Below, in pieces: positions 13,086 through 21,637 of a stretch of DNA of 59,682 nt (its first letter is position 1; each line of letters begins with the position of its first letter). Source of the DNA: Bacillota bacterium (GTDB lineage: Bacteria > Bacillota > Limnochordia > Darwinibacteriales > Darwinibacteriaceae); assembly GCA_012838305.1 (NCBI GenBank), contig DUPN01000053.1, forward strand, positions 1-59,682. Direction: 5' to 3'. The translations under genes were made by a program, and so were the position numbers. The notes beneath the pieces are model-generated. The model was not told the DNA's origin. It saw only the letters and a program-made list of their open reading frames with translations, and ran no database searches.

Positions 13086-13808
13086 CTACAATCTGCCGGC
13101 GGCCGCTTGATCCACAACAAATGTGACAAAGGGATGCAGCTGGAGGACCGATGCGGGCACGTGCGGGGTAACAGGTCCTCGCAGTGCGGCATGGACGGCG
13201 TCAGCTTTGTTTGCGCCGCTGGCCATGAGGACAATGGCCTTGGCCTGCATGATACTTTTGATACCCATGGAGAGAGCCTGGGTGGGAACATCCTGAGGAG
13301 TTGCGAAGAAACGGGCATTGTCCTGAATTGTGCTCTCGGTTAAATCTACCACTTGCGTTTGGGAACCGAAGGCTGTTCCCGGTTCATTGAAACCGATATG
13401 ACCATTGGACCCAATGCCAAGAAGCTGCAGATCAATGCCTCCAGCCTCTGCCATCAGCTGTTCATAACGGAGGCACTCCGCCTGCAAATCTTGGGCTGCA
13501 CCATTGGGAATATGCGTGTTTTCCGGGCGGATATTCACCTTGGAAAAAAAGTTCTCTTGCATGTAATGGCGGTAACTCTGGGGATGGTCCGCCGCTAATC
13601 CCACGTATTCGTCCAAGTTGAAAGTGGTCAGCTCAGCAAAGTCTAGTCCCTGGCGATGATACTCGGCCAAGGTCTTGTAGACACCCAGGGGAGTACTCCC
13701 CGTAGCCAAGCCCAACACACTCCTGGGATCCCGGGCAATCTGCCCCTGCACGATCTGCGCCGCTGCATTGCTCATACTCTCATAGTCAGCTACAACAAGT
13801 ATTTTCAT
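13086..13808 (-). CDS. nagB: Glucosamine-6-phosphate deaminase
   Basis: 240 aa, the Firmicute short form without the allosteric extension of the Escherichia enzyme. Converts glucosamine 6-phosphate to fructose 6-phosphate and ammonia. Seen: VLGLATGSTPLGVYKTL, TFNLDEYVGL with the catalytic aspartate, and LLGIGSNGHIGFNEPGTAF with the catalytic histidine. It sits 15 bases after nagA, so both act in amino-sugar breakdown feeding glycolysis. Confidence 0.97.
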   Translation of the reverse strand: MKILVVADYESMSNAAAQIVQGQIARDPRSVLGLATGSTPLGVYKTLAEYHRQGLDFAELTTFNLDEYVGLAADHPQSYRHYMQENFFSKVNIRPENTHIPNGAAQDLQAECLRYEQLMAEAGGIDLQLLGIGSNGHIGFNEPGTAFGSQTQVVDLTESTIQDNARFFATPQDVPTQALSMGIKSIMQAKAIVLMASGANKADAVHAALRGPVTPHVPASVLQLHPFVTFVVDQAAAGRL

Positions 13809-13823
13809 ACCTCACCCTTCTTT

Positions 13824-15005
13824 CTAATCTGCACTGTAGGCTATCCGTCCTGCAATAATGGTCTTTTGCACCTCAAAGCCTGGCGTAAGGATCACAAAAT
13901 CGGCCTGATTCCCTTCTTGAATCCAGCCCCGATCCGCAAGTCCAATGGACTGGGCCGGATTGAAGCTGGCCATACGGAAGGCATCCGGCAACGATACGCC
14001 GATTTCCCGCACCATGTTCGCCACAGCCTGAAGCAGAGTCAGTGTGCTGCCGGCCAAGTTGCCCTCCTTGAGACGGGCCGCACCATCTTGCACGAAGATT
14101 CTCTGGTCTCCTAAGACATACTCCCCATCAGGCAGCCCTGTAGCCTGCACCGCGTCGGTAATCAAGACGATCCGATCCGCCCCCACACTCCGCAGCATGA
14201 CCCGGATCGCACCGGGATGAACATGAACCAAATCGGCAATCAGTTCGGCCCAAATATCCGGAGTGGCCAAAATGGCTCCAAGAACCCCCGGCTCCCTGTG
14301 GTGTAAACCACGCATCCCATTATACGTATGTGTGGCATGGGTGATACCTGTTGCAAAACCTTCCATTGCTTGTTCGTATGTGGCATCGCTGTGGCCGATG
14401 GATACGGTGATGCCCCTCTCTTTTAGCCAAGCTATCGCCTGGAGACTTCCTGGGACCTCGGGAGCAAGCGTGACCAAGCGAAGTTTGTCCCCGAGAATAC
14501 TGTGCAGCTCCGCGAGTTCGTCAAGATCCGCCCGGCGAATGGCCGGGCCATACTGGGCGCCTTTGTACCTCTCGTTGATATAGGGTCCTTCCAGGTGAAT
14601 ACCGAGCACTTCTGCTTCGTCTTCAGCTCCGGAATAATCGGCCACGAGGGTGGCTACCGCCCTTGTTTTGTCCTTCATCGCCGTCACTGTACTGGGCAGA
14701 AAAGCCACGGTGCCGTGCCGGGCTAGATAACGACCCATGGTGGCCATGGCCTCCACGGTTCCATCCATGAGCTCAACACCGTCTGAGCCGTGCATGTGCA
14801 CATCAACCAGCCCTGGGGCAATGTATCCTCCTTGGGCATCAACAATTTCAAACACATTCGGATCGGCGGCCTTCAAAATCCTTTGGCCCTCCCGTTGATC
14901 ACCCACATACATGATCCGGTCACCTATGGTCACCACTGTACCTTGTTCGATCAAACTATCGGTAACAACCGTTCCGTTAGTCAGGATCAAATGCTTTTTC
15001 TTCAC
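13824..15005 (-). CDS. nagA: N-acetylglucosamine-6-phosphate deacetylase
   Basis: 393 aa, standard length. Removes acetate from N-acetylglucosamine 6-phosphate. Seen: GLVDVHMHGSDGVELMDG, HLEGPYINERYKGA with the metal-binding glutamate, ITVSIGHSDATYEQAM, THTYNGMRGLHHREPGVLG and the catalytic aspartate in LITDAVQATG. GTG at 15005 was chosen because AGGAGG lies 8 bases upstream; earlier in-frame codons encode nothing family-like. First gene of the nagA-nagB-yvcK-vanW-whiA run. No clear promoter or operator was identified before it; the 177-base gap it shares with the divergent binding protein is AT-rich. Confidence 0.96.
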   Translation of the reverse strand: MKKKHLILTNGTVVTDSLIEQGTVVTIGDRIMYVGDQREGQRILKAADPNVFEIVDAQGGYIAPGLVDVHMHGSDGVELMDGTVEAMATMGRYLARHGTVAFLPSTVTAMKDKTRAVATLVADYSGAEDEAEVLGIHLEGPYINERYKGAQYGPAIRRADLDELAELHSILGDKLRLVTLAPEVPGSLQAIAWLKERGITVSIGHSDATYEQAMEGFATGITHATHTYNGMRGLHHREPGVLGAILATPDIWAELIADLVHVHPGAIRVMLRSVGADRIVLITDAVQATGLPDGEYVLGDQRIFVQDGAARLKEGNLAGSTLTLLQAVANMVREIGVSLPDAFRMASFNPAQSIGLADRGWIQEGNQADFVILTPGFEVQKTIIAGRIAYSAD

Positions 15006-15119
15006 TTTGTGCACCTCCTGGGTGAAAACAATCCCTAAAAAATAGTTCGTTCTTTGACCCGCTATTCCTGCCGTTCTCCCCTTGCTCACACATTAACATA
15101 GAATACTTATTAATCTTAC

Positions 15120-15149
15120 TTGCATATTCTTGCACATCCATTGTATAAT
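15120..15149 (+). promoter_or_regulatory. Promoter of the amino-acid-binding protein gene
   Basis: -35 TTGCAT (15120-15125), an 18-base spacer and a perfect -10 TATAAT (15144-15149). It lies 33 bases upstream of the ATG at 15183. The preceding AT-rich stretch (about 15092-15117) carries an imperfect ATTAA...TTAAT dyad that could be an operator for either divergent gene; this is weak. Confidence 0.7.
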
Positions 15150-15182
15150 AACCCTAATAACTCGTGGGAAGGATGTATTTCA

Positions 15183-15938
15183 ATGAAGAAAGCATGGGTC
15201 TTGGTACTTACCGTCTTGTTATCCTTGGGCACCTCATCTTTGGTTTTCGGTAGTGAAGTATTGAAAGTTGCGACGGAAGCGGGGTTTATGCCCTTTGAGT
15301 TTGTAAGCGAAAACACCGATGAGCTCTTAGGTTTTGACATGGACCTTATCCGGGCTGTAGGAGAAGTCCTGGATATGGACGTGCAGATCGACAATATTAG
15401 CTGGGATGGACTTATCCCTGCCCTTTTGAACAACAATTACGATCTGGTGATCGCCGGTGTCACCATTACACCAGAACGCCAGGCCAATGTCAATTTCTCC
15501 ATTCCCTATTTTGAGTCTGTCTTGACCATCGTCAAGAAGCAGGAGGACGATGCCATTACCAGCCTCGATGATTTAGAGGGACAGATCGCTGCGGTGCAGA
15601 TTAACACCACAGGGGACTTTGTAGCCAGCGACCTTGCGGACGCAGGGCAGCTCAAGAGCGTGTCCCGCTTTGATATGGTGGCAGATGCCATGCAGGCGGT
15701 GATCATCGGCGTGGCGGATGTGGTGGTAATCGACCTCCCCGTGGCCGAAGCCTATCTAGAGGCGAACCCTGCTGCCCCCCTGCAGACTGTGGGAGCTGTG
15801 GCCGACAATGAGTACTATGGAATCGCCATAAACAAAAAGAATGTTGAGCTCCTGGAAAAAATCAACGGGGCTTTGTTGCAGCTGCAGGAAGACGGAACCT
15901 ACGATCTGCTCTTCCAGAAGTGGTTTGGGGCAAATTAG
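15183..15938 (+). CDS. Amino-acid ABC transporter substrate-binding protein (family 3)
   Basis: 251 aa. Signal peptide MKKAWVLVLTVLLSLGTSS with a cleavage region SLVFGSEV and no lipobox cysteine. The mature protein has the family 3 pattern: LKVATEAGFMPFEF, LLGFDMDLIRAVGEVL, SWDGLIPALLNNNYDLVIAG, then TPERQANVNFSIPYF. Such proteins bind polar or basic amino acids; the specific ligand is not deducible. ATG at 15183 has AAGGA 9 bases upstream. It is followed by a permease on the same strand. Confidence 0.93.
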   Translation: MKKAWVLVLTVLLSLGTSSLVFGSEVLKVATEAGFMPFEFVSENTDELLGFDMDLIRAVGEVLDMDVQIDNISWDGLIPALLNNNYDLVIAGVTITPERQANVNFSIPYFESVLTIVKKQEDDAITSLDDLEGQIAAVQINTTGDFVASDLADAGQLKSVSRFDMVADAMQAVIIGVADVVVIDLPVAEAYLEANPAAPLQTVGAVADNEYYGIAINKKNVELLEKINGALLQLQEDGTYDLLFQKWFGAN

Positions 15939-15982
15939 CGGTTCCTAAACCTTAGGGATCTGTGAGGAAGGAGAAGGAGAAT

Positions 15983-16639
15983 TTGGAATTTCGCTGGGAC
16001 TTGGTCTGGGGCTCCATGCCAACACTGTTGACAGGGGCAAAACTCACTGTACAACTAACCTCCATCGCTGTCTTCTTTGGCATCATTTTGGGGACATTAG
16101 CTGGCATCGCCAGAATCAACAAAGGAGTCTTCCGGGCCGTAGCAGCCACCTATATTGATGTGATTCGCGGAACTCCCCTTCTGGTGCAGACATTTTTAGT
16201 GTTCTACGGTCTGCCAAGCATCCTTCAGCGCCCAATTCCAGCCTATGTAGCCGCTGTACTGGCCTTGAGCGTCAACAGCGGTGCCTATGTGGGAGAAATC
16301 GTCCGTTCAGGGATCCAATCCATCGATCAAGGCCAATGGGAAGCAGCAGCTTCCCTTGGCCACTCACGTCTTCAGACCATGGGCTACATTATTCTCCCCC
16401 AAGCCTTTCGGAGGATTCTACCGCCCTTGGGCAATGAGTTCATCGCGCTCCTCAAAGACTCATCCCTGGTGTCGGTGATTGCCCTGGAAGAGCTGGTTCG
16501 CAAAGGACAGCTGATCATTGGCCGCACCTTCCGGCCCTTTGAAGTCTGGCTGGCCGTGGCACTTCTTTACTTTGTGATGACCTTTACCGTGTCTCGATTC
16601 GTCAATCTGCTGGAACGCAGAATGACACCTCAAACCTAG
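15983..16639 (+). CDS. Amino-acid ABC transporter permease (HisM/GlnP type)
   Basis: 218 aa with about five hydrophobic helices. Seen: the N-terminal motif TLLTGAKLTVQLTSIAVFFG, IDVIRGTPLLVQTFLVFYGL, and the EAA loop EAAASLGHSRLQTMGYIILP that contacts the ATPase. TTG at 15983 is preferred because AAGGAG repeats lie just upstream; a GTG seven codons earlier has no good ribosome binding site. It pairs with the upstream binding protein. No ATPase gene follows: the stop codon overlaps the convergent dnaI-like gene, so the ATPase must be encoded elsewhere. Confidence 0.92.
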   Translation: MEFRWDLVWGSMPTLLTGAKLTVQLTSIAVFFGIILGTLAGIARINKGVFRAVAATYIDVIRGTPLLVQTFLVFYGLPSILQRPIPAYVAAVLALSVNSGAYVGEIVRSGIQSIDQGQWEAAASLGHSRLQTMGYIILPQAFRRILPPLGNEFIALLKDSSLVSVIALEELVRKGQLIIGRTFRPFEVWLAVALLYFVMTFTVSRFVNLLERRMTPQT

Positions 16640-17376
16640 AGACCCCGCACCGGGCTGAGGCGATAATCTGGCCCTTCTAGATAGAGGTGCAGATTATTTC
16701 CGATAATGCGGGAGGCGGCACGCATACCTAGGCGGACCTCAAAGTCCTCCAGTGCGTAGTTGCTCGTGAAGACCGTGGGCTTCAGGTGGGTCAAACGACC
16801 GTCGACGATCAGGAGCAAGCGCTCCATGGTCCAGCCTGTGGGCCGCTCGCTGCCAATATCATCTAAAATCAAAAGATCCGCGGACAGCAATTCATCCAGA
16901 TCCACATTGCTTGTCCGCATTTTTTCCAGCAAAATGGGTGCGCAGGCAAAGGACACCCTGATCGTCTCCTTGAGCCAATTGGCGATGGCTGAAGCAAGAT
17001 GCGTTTTCCCCGTTCCTGAACGTCCTAAGAGCAAAATCCCCTGCCCTTGCGGAACCTGGGAGAAGTTGCGAGCGAAGGTACAGCAGGCGGTGTACGCTTC
17101 CCGGTTATACTCCGTTACCTTGAAGCTGGCAAAAGAATGGCTGCGCAAGCCCGGAGGCAGGGGATCAGGCTGCCTGGCAGCCAGCTGCTGCTGCCGGGAC
17201 CGATCCTTTAAACGTTCCTCTCTGATGCAAGCACAATCGGAAAACAGCCAGTGTCCCTTAGACCTAGAGGCGGGCAGCGCAAAGGGATGGCGGTAATAGG
17301 TCTTAGTGCGGGTTTCTTGGCAGATGGGACAGATTTCACCTTGAAAAAACGATCGCCCTAAGCCGTGACTAATCAT
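16636..17376 (-). CDS. DnaI/DnaC-like ATPase, putative helicase loader
   Basis: 246 aa. An N-terminal cysteine cluster (CPIC about 24 residues in from a FFQGE segment, then CAC about 35 residues later) could bind zinc. It is followed by an AAA+ domain with Walker A LLGRSGTGKTHLASAIANWL and Walker B LLILDDIGSERP, plus a sensor-1-like VFTSNYALEDF. This is the DnaC/DnaI helicase-loader family. ATG at 17376 was chosen because the upstream extension is out-of-frame dnaD-like sequence. It overlaps the dnaD-like gene by 8 bases, supporting a DnaD-DnaI primosome pair. An IstB-type transposition ATPase is less likely since no transposase is adjacent. Confidence 0.85.
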   Translation of the reverse strand: MISHGLGRSFFQGEICPICQETRTKTYYRHPFALPASRSKGHWLFSDCACIREERLKDRSRQQQLAARQPDPLPPGLRSHSFASFKVTEYNREAYTACCTFARNFSQVPQGQGILLLGRSGTGKTHLASAIANWLKETIRVSFACAPILLEKMRTSNVDLDELLSADLLILDDIGSERPTGWTMERLLLIVDGRLTHLKPTVFTSNYALEDFEVRLGMRAASRIIGNNLHLYLEGPDYRLSPVRGL

Positions 17377-17776
17377 CCAGCCACGTGAAGAGGCTTTTGT
17401 CCTGCTCCATTTTCTTATAGCTGTAATCTTCCCGCCGGATTTTCTCCTTAGCCTGGACACGATCCTGATCCCTCCCCGCTCCCTGTTCGTCCTGCATGGC
17501 AGACCAATATGCATAAAAATGCTCGTCGGTCGTGACCCCGTGATTGAGCCAATCCTGAATAATCCTATGGACATAATTGAAGGAAATCCGTTTCTCCTTA
17601 CCCTGAAAGCGTGAGCGCCGACGCTCCTGGGAAGCTCGGAGAATGGCACAGCCGATCACAAAGGGGGTCATACCCTCATCATAAGCAGCATACAGTTTCT
17701 CCTTTTGGGCGCTGGACAAAAGGGCCACTTTTTGCTGATACAAGGCAAAAACATCATCCATCGTAGGTTCGGTCAT
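17369..17776 (-). CDS. DnaD/DnaB-type C-terminal domain protein, primosome-like
   Basis: 135 aa, much shorter than Bacillus DnaD (about 232), with only the C-terminal DnaD-like region recognised. Residues about 5-90 hold a helical segment ending in the typical motif ISFNYVHRIIQDWLNHGVTT (the Y...I...W...G pattern of the DnaD C-terminus). ATG at 17776 has GGAGG 7 bases upstream. It overlaps the upstream gene by 23 bases and the dnaI-like gene by 8 bases. Probably helps load the replicative helicase at origins or restart sites; inferred from family and neighbour. Confidence 0.8.
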   Translation of the reverse strand: MTEPTMDDVFALYQQKVALLSSAQKEKLYAAYDEGMTPFVIGCAILRASQERRRSRFQGKEKRISFNYVHRIIQDWLNHGVTTDEHFYAYWSAMQDEQGAGRDQDRVQAKEKIRREDYSYKKMEQDKSLFTWLDD

Positions 17777-18593
17777 GACGCCACCTCCATAAAAAAACAG
17801 ACACAATCACCATACCTATACCAAAAGCCCCCAAAAGATAGGGTACCGACTTCATTCGACCTGGGTAGACAGGAAAGAGCACACCCTCTCTGAGCTGCCT
17901 CTTCTGCGTTCGACCTCCCAGGCGAGGGGCCAGGAGATCAAAGACGGGAACACCCTCTCCCCCCACTTGCCACAATCCTTCCCCCAAGTCTCTCCAGAAA
18001 CCTTCAGCCAAACCATCAAAGGAACCCACAAGGACATAATAACCCCAGGTGGGGTCGACTTGGGGCAGCAGCTCACGCTGCACTTGGACGCGAATTGTCT
18101 CCTGTTCAGGGAGGCCGCGGCTATGTACTCCATCGGAAAAAACGCGGACAACTTGACCATCCGCTACATAGAGTCTGCTTTCATCAAAGGGTGCCACACT
18201 GAGGCGGTAATGCCAGCCCAGGCCGGGACTTGTATGCAAGATGTAGGGTCCAATTGGGATCTCGGTATGTCCAGTATCCGCCTCCGCTGTGATACAGACT
18301 TCGAGACGCTGATGGAAGTACCCTTCCGGAGCGCCGAAAGGATTCGTTAAAGCGGCCAGCTGGAAGTCAAAATACAGATAGGAGTCATCTTCGGACAGCT
18401 GAAACTGGGTTAAATCGAAGAGGCCCGGCACATACACTAGGTGCTGGGGATAGAGCAAAGCTCCTCCCCCCACATCGTCACCTCTAGCATCACCCAGGCG
18501 CACAAGGGTTTTTTCCTGGGCCCATACGGAAATAGAAATGATCAACCCTAAAAGAAGGATCAAGCACAGTCCTGTCGCTGCCTTTTTGACCAT
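17754..18593 (-). CDS. Secreted, C-terminally anchored glucodextranase-C-like domain protein
   Basis: 279 aa. N-terminal signal peptide (hydrophobic to about residue 24, WAQEK cleavage area) and one C-terminal membrane helix (about 250-270) followed by basic residues. The body (about 30-225) resembles the C-terminal domain of glucodextranase: DARGDDVGGG, LLYPQHLVYVPGLFDLTQF, FDFQLAALTNPFGAPEGY, LGWHYRLSV and TWGYYVLVGSFDGLAEGF. That domain is linked to glycan binding or surface display. No catalytic domain is present. ATG at 18593 has GGAGGGG 5 bases upstream. Why it shares an apparent transcript with dnaD/dnaI-like genes is unclear. Confidence 0.75.
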   Translation of the reverse strand: MVKKAATGLCLILLLGLIISISVWAQEKTLVRLGDARGDDVGGGALLYPQHLVYVPGLFDLTQFQLSEDDSYLYFDFQLAALTNPFGAPEGYFHQRLEVCITAEADTGHTEIPIGPYILHTSPGLGWHYRLSVAPFDESRLYVADGQVVRVFSDGVHSRGLPEQETIRVQVQRELLPQVDPTWGYYVLVGSFDGLAEGFWRDLGEGLWQVGGEGVPVFDLLAPRLGGRTQKRQLREGVLFPVYPGRMKSVPYLLGAFGIGMVIVSVFLWRWRHDRTYDG

Positions 18594-18634
18594 AGAATCC
18601 CCTCCTAGGGAATCCTATGCCAAAACGCCTCGCA

Positions 18635-19747
18635 TTATTGGTAAACCCGTTCAATGCGGCTGCTGAGCATACAGGTGATTTCGTAGTTGATAGTTCCCAA
18701 CAGATCGGCCCAAGAGTGAGCATGGATCGTATGCGCTCCCTGGGACCCCAAGAGAACCACCTCATCACCGATTTGAACAGGCAAATCACCCACATCAACA
18801 AGGGTGTGATCCATGGTCACATTCCCCACAATGGGACAGAAGGTCTCTCGAATTAAGACCTGCCCCTTATTACTCAAGCCGCGGGAGAGTCCATCGGCGT
18901 AGCCAATGGGCAACACCGCCAAGGAAGTCTCTTTCCAGGTCACATAGGTGCTGCCGTAACTGACGGCGCTGCCAGCGGGCACCCTTTTGACAAAGGCCAC
19001 CTTGGTTTTGAGACTCAAGGCAGGCTCAAGATGCAGAGTTCGCCGCTGATCGGGATACATCCCGTAAATTCCTAGCCCCACCCGGACCAGATCCAAATGC
19101 GACTCGGGGAAAAAAAGTGTGGCGGCGGTATTGGCGGCATGCAGAAAGGGAATGGAAATTCCCCTGGATTTTAGGTCGGACTGAACCGCCTGGAATCGCT
19201 CCCATTGCCACTTCGTGTACGTCAAATCCGGCTGCTCTGCTTGGGCAAAATGAGTAAAAACTCCCTGAATCTCCAGGCCGGGAAGTCCTTGGACCAGCTC
19301 CACCAAGGAAGCAAAATCCCCGGGCAGCAGTCCGAGCCGCCCCATCCCCGTATCCACCTTGATATGCACCTTCGCTGTCTTGTCCTGGGCCACCGCAGCC
19401 CGGGACAAAAGCCGCGCCATATGGGGTTCAAAGACCGTGACCACCAGATCCGCGGCGACGCAGACATCAAGTTCATCGGCTCCTACCGCTCCCAAAACAA
19501 GAATCGGTGCGTGAATTCCACCCCGGCGCAGGCGAACCGCCTCTTCAGGGAGGGCCACCGCCAGCCAATTTGTTCCATTGGCAATCATGGTATAGGCTGT
19601 TTCCAAAGCCCCATGCCCATAGCCGTTGGCCTTCACCACCGCCATGAGTTCACATTTGGGCCCAATCCACTGGCGAAACTGCCGCACATTGTGGGCAATA
19701 CTGTCCAAACTAACTTCAGCCCATACCGACCGGGTGAGCTTGCTCAT
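18635..19747 (-). CDS. alr: Alanine racemase
   Basis: 370 aa, standard. Interconverts L- and D-alanine with pyridoxal phosphate for peptidoglycan. Seen: the PLP-lysine motif MAVVKANGYGHGA near residue 38, KVDTGMGRLG, HAANTAATLFFPE, the catalytic tyrosine in SAVSYGSTY, VLPIGYADGLSRGL and VGNVTMDHTLVDV. ATG at 19747 overlaps the nnrD/E stop by 4 bases, with AGGAGG 7 bases upstream. Confidence 0.97.
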   Translation of the reverse strand: MSKLTRSVWAEVSLDSIAHNVRQFRQWIGPKCELMAVVKANGYGHGALETAYTMIANGTNWLAVALPEEAVRLRRGGIHAPILVLGAVGADELDVCVAADLVVTVFEPHMARLLSRAAVAQDKTAKVHIKVDTGMGRLGLLPGDFASLVELVQGLPGLEIQGVFTHFAQAEQPDLTYTKWQWERFQAVQSDLKSRGISIPFLHAANTAATLFFPESHLDLVRVGLGIYGMYPDQRRTLHLEPALSLKTKVAFVKRVPAGSAVSYGSTYVTWKETSLAVLPIGYADGLSRGLSNKGQVLIRETFCPIVGNVTMDHTLVDVGDLPVQIGDEVVLLGSQGAHTIHAHSWADLLGTINYEITCMLSSRIERVYQ

Positions 19748-21261
19748 GACAGAACCTCCTGGATAGAAAGGAGCAGATCTCCTGCCTTTAAGCCTCGCTG
19801 ACCCTTCAGACCAGCCAGATCCCCCGCCTTCCCATGAACATAGACGCCGAGTGCCCCGGCTTGAAGCGGAGTAAGACCCTGACTGAGAAAACCGGCGATC
19901 ACTCCAGTTAAGACATCTCCGCTTCCGGCGGTGGCCATCCCAGGATTCCCCGTACTGTTGATGTACGTGGCTTCCTTGCTAGCAACAATGGTGGGAGCTC
20001 CTTTCAATACGACAACCAGGTTCCACTCTTTTGCCCACGTTTCAGCCACATCCAGGCGATTAGCATTCACGGCCCCTGGCTCACTTGCCACGAGTCGAGC
20101 CATCTCACCTGGGTGCGGCGTCACAATCCACCTGCTCCGTTTGGCTTCGGGTATCTGGTGGAGAAACTCTGGAGTTAAAGCCCTCAGCGCATCTGCATCA
20201 ATCACACAAGGTCCTTCCCATCTGCCCAGCAGTTCCTGAACCACCTGAAGGACCTCGGTCAGGTGCGTAAGGCCAGGTCCTATCGCCAGCACATCCTTGC
20301 CGGAAGTTAATGTCTCCAGCTTATCTAGGCTGATCCGGCCGAATGTACCTTGCGCCGATGAGGCCACAGGTACCACAATCAGCTCATCGGGGGGAAAGCG
20401 GTCATAGATGGCCTCGGGGACCGCTAAGGTCACACAACCTCCGCCGCTCCGCACGACCGCCTGAGCGCTTAGGGAGGCGGCACCTGCATAAGCCAGAGAG
20501 CCGGCGACAACAAGGGCATGGCCAAAGGTGCCTTTATGACTGCAAGCCTCACGAACGGGAAGCCAGCCCATGGCGTCTGCGTCAAGTAGGAAACGGGTAA
20601 TTTGCTGTTCCATCAAGGGGAGCCCCAGGTCCACCACAACATTGCGTCCGGCAAAGCTGGCCCCGGGGTAGAGCACACAGCCTGCCTTGAGCAGCCCAAG
20701 GTTGATGGTTAGATCCGCCTTGATGGCCGTGGTTTTGACCTCACCGCCGGCGGAGTTTACCCCCGTGGGACAATCGATGGCTACGACAGGTCGCTCCACC
20801 TCGTTGACCGCTTGCACCAAGGCCTCCGTGTCGGCGTCAAGACTGCCAGCAAAGCCTGTCCCTAAAATGGCGTCAAGGATGAGATCAGCCATGCCCAGGC
20901 TGAACTTAAGTTTTCCTCCATGGGATATATCCACCGAAGCGAAATCCGCCTTCAGTCTGCGGAGAATCTCCAGATTGGTGCGATTCTCTTTGCTGCGTCT
21001 TTGCTCTTGACCAACCAGGTAGATCTTTACACGGGCCCCCAAGGTCATAAGCTGCCTGGCTACAACCAAACCGTCACCGCCATTGTTACCGGTACCAACA
21101 AGAATATGTACACGTCGACGGGACAGACAGCCGTACTCTGCTTTGAGAGTCTCCACAATACGGCTGCCTGCGTTCTCCATGACCAAAAGGGGAGAGAGAC
21201 CCAGTCTGGAAAAGGACTTTTTTTCCAGTTCACGCATCTCAGGACCTGTCACAACTTTCAT
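19744..21261 (-). CDS. nnrD: Bifunctional NAD(P)H-hydrate epimerase / ADP-dependent NAD(P)H-hydrate dehydratase
   Basis: 505 aa, the fused YjeF form. Repairs hydrated NADH and NADPH. The N-terminal domain (about 1-215) is the epimerase, with VLVGTGNNGGDGLVVARQL and VVAIDCPTGVNSAGGE. The C-terminal domain (about 225-500) is a ribokinase-like dehydratase with HKGTFGHALVVAGS, VTPHPGEMARL and the ATP-site GNPGMATAGSGDVLTGVIAG. It overlaps acpS by 23 bases and has GGAGG 8 bases before the ATG. The acpS-nnrD-alr order is common in Firmicutes. Confidence 0.96.
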   Translation of the reverse strand: MKVVTGPEMRELEKKSFSRLGLSPLLVMENAGSRIVETLKAEYGCLSRRRVHILVGTGNNGGDGLVVARQLMTLGARVKIYLVGQEQRRSKENRTNLEILRRLKADFASVDISHGGKLKFSLGMADLILDAILGTGFAGSLDADTEALVQAVNEVERPVVAIDCPTGVNSAGGEVKTTAIKADLTINLGLLKAGCVLYPGASFAGRNVVVDLGLPLMEQQITRFLLDADAMGWLPVREACSHKGTFGHALVVAGSLAYAGAASLSAQAVVRSGGGCVTLAVPEAIYDRFPPDELIVVPVASSAQGTFGRISLDKLETLTSGKDVLAIGPGLTHLTEVLQVVQELLGRWEGPCVIDADALRALTPEFLHQIPEAKRSRWIVTPHPGEMARLVASEPGAVNANRLDVAETWAKEWNLVVVLKGAPTIVASKEATYINSTGNPGMATAGSGDVLTGVIAGFLSQGLTPLQAGALGVYVHGKAGDLAGLKGQRGLKAGDLLLSIQEVLS

Positions 21262-21637
21262 CGCCTATTCCTCCCAGGGCAATAACATAAGCTATGGCCA
21301 GTTCTTTGGTATGTGCTAAGCTCAGGACAAATCTGCTGATCCCCAACTGCCTGGCTATCTCGCCAGCGGGTTCTAACAGTCGAACCTGTGGCTGTCCCAG
21401 TGCATCGCTGAAAATCTCAATGGAAGCAAAGGGAACCCCCTGCTGCCAGCCGCGGCCGAGGGCTTTCATCACAGCCTCTTTGGCCGCGAAGCGTGCAGCC
21501 CATGACTGTGGGCTTCTGCCTTCCAAGAAGGACCTTTCTCGGGGCGTGTAAATCTTGTCTTGGAAACCCCGCCGGTCTAAAGCCCGTGCAATGCGGGCAA
21601 TCTCCACTAAGTCTACGCCGCAGCCCTTAACTGACAC
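21239..21637 (-). CDS. acpS: Holo-[acyl-carrier-protein] synthase
   Basis: 132 aa, standard length. Transfers phosphopantetheine from CoA to acyl carrier protein. Seen: GCGVDLVEIARIARAL with the metal-binding aspartate, YTPRERSFLEG, and the signature RFAAKEAVMKALG. GTG at 21637 is chosen because the family begins almost directly at this point; it overlaps the glmM 3' end by 11 bases. The ribosome binding site is weak, so coupling to glmM translation is likely. Confidence 0.95.
   Translation of the reverse strand: MSVKGCGVDLVEIARIARALDRRGFQDKIYTPRERSFLEGRSPQSWAARFAAKEAVMKALGRGWQQGVPFASIEIFSDALGQPQVRLLEPAGEIARQLGISRFVLSLAHTKELAIAYVIALGGIGDESCDRS

Noticed and set aside
16636-17376. DnaI-like ATPase as an IstB transposition helper
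   Set aside because: No IstA transposase or terminal inverted repeats flank it, and the overlapping partner is DnaD-like.
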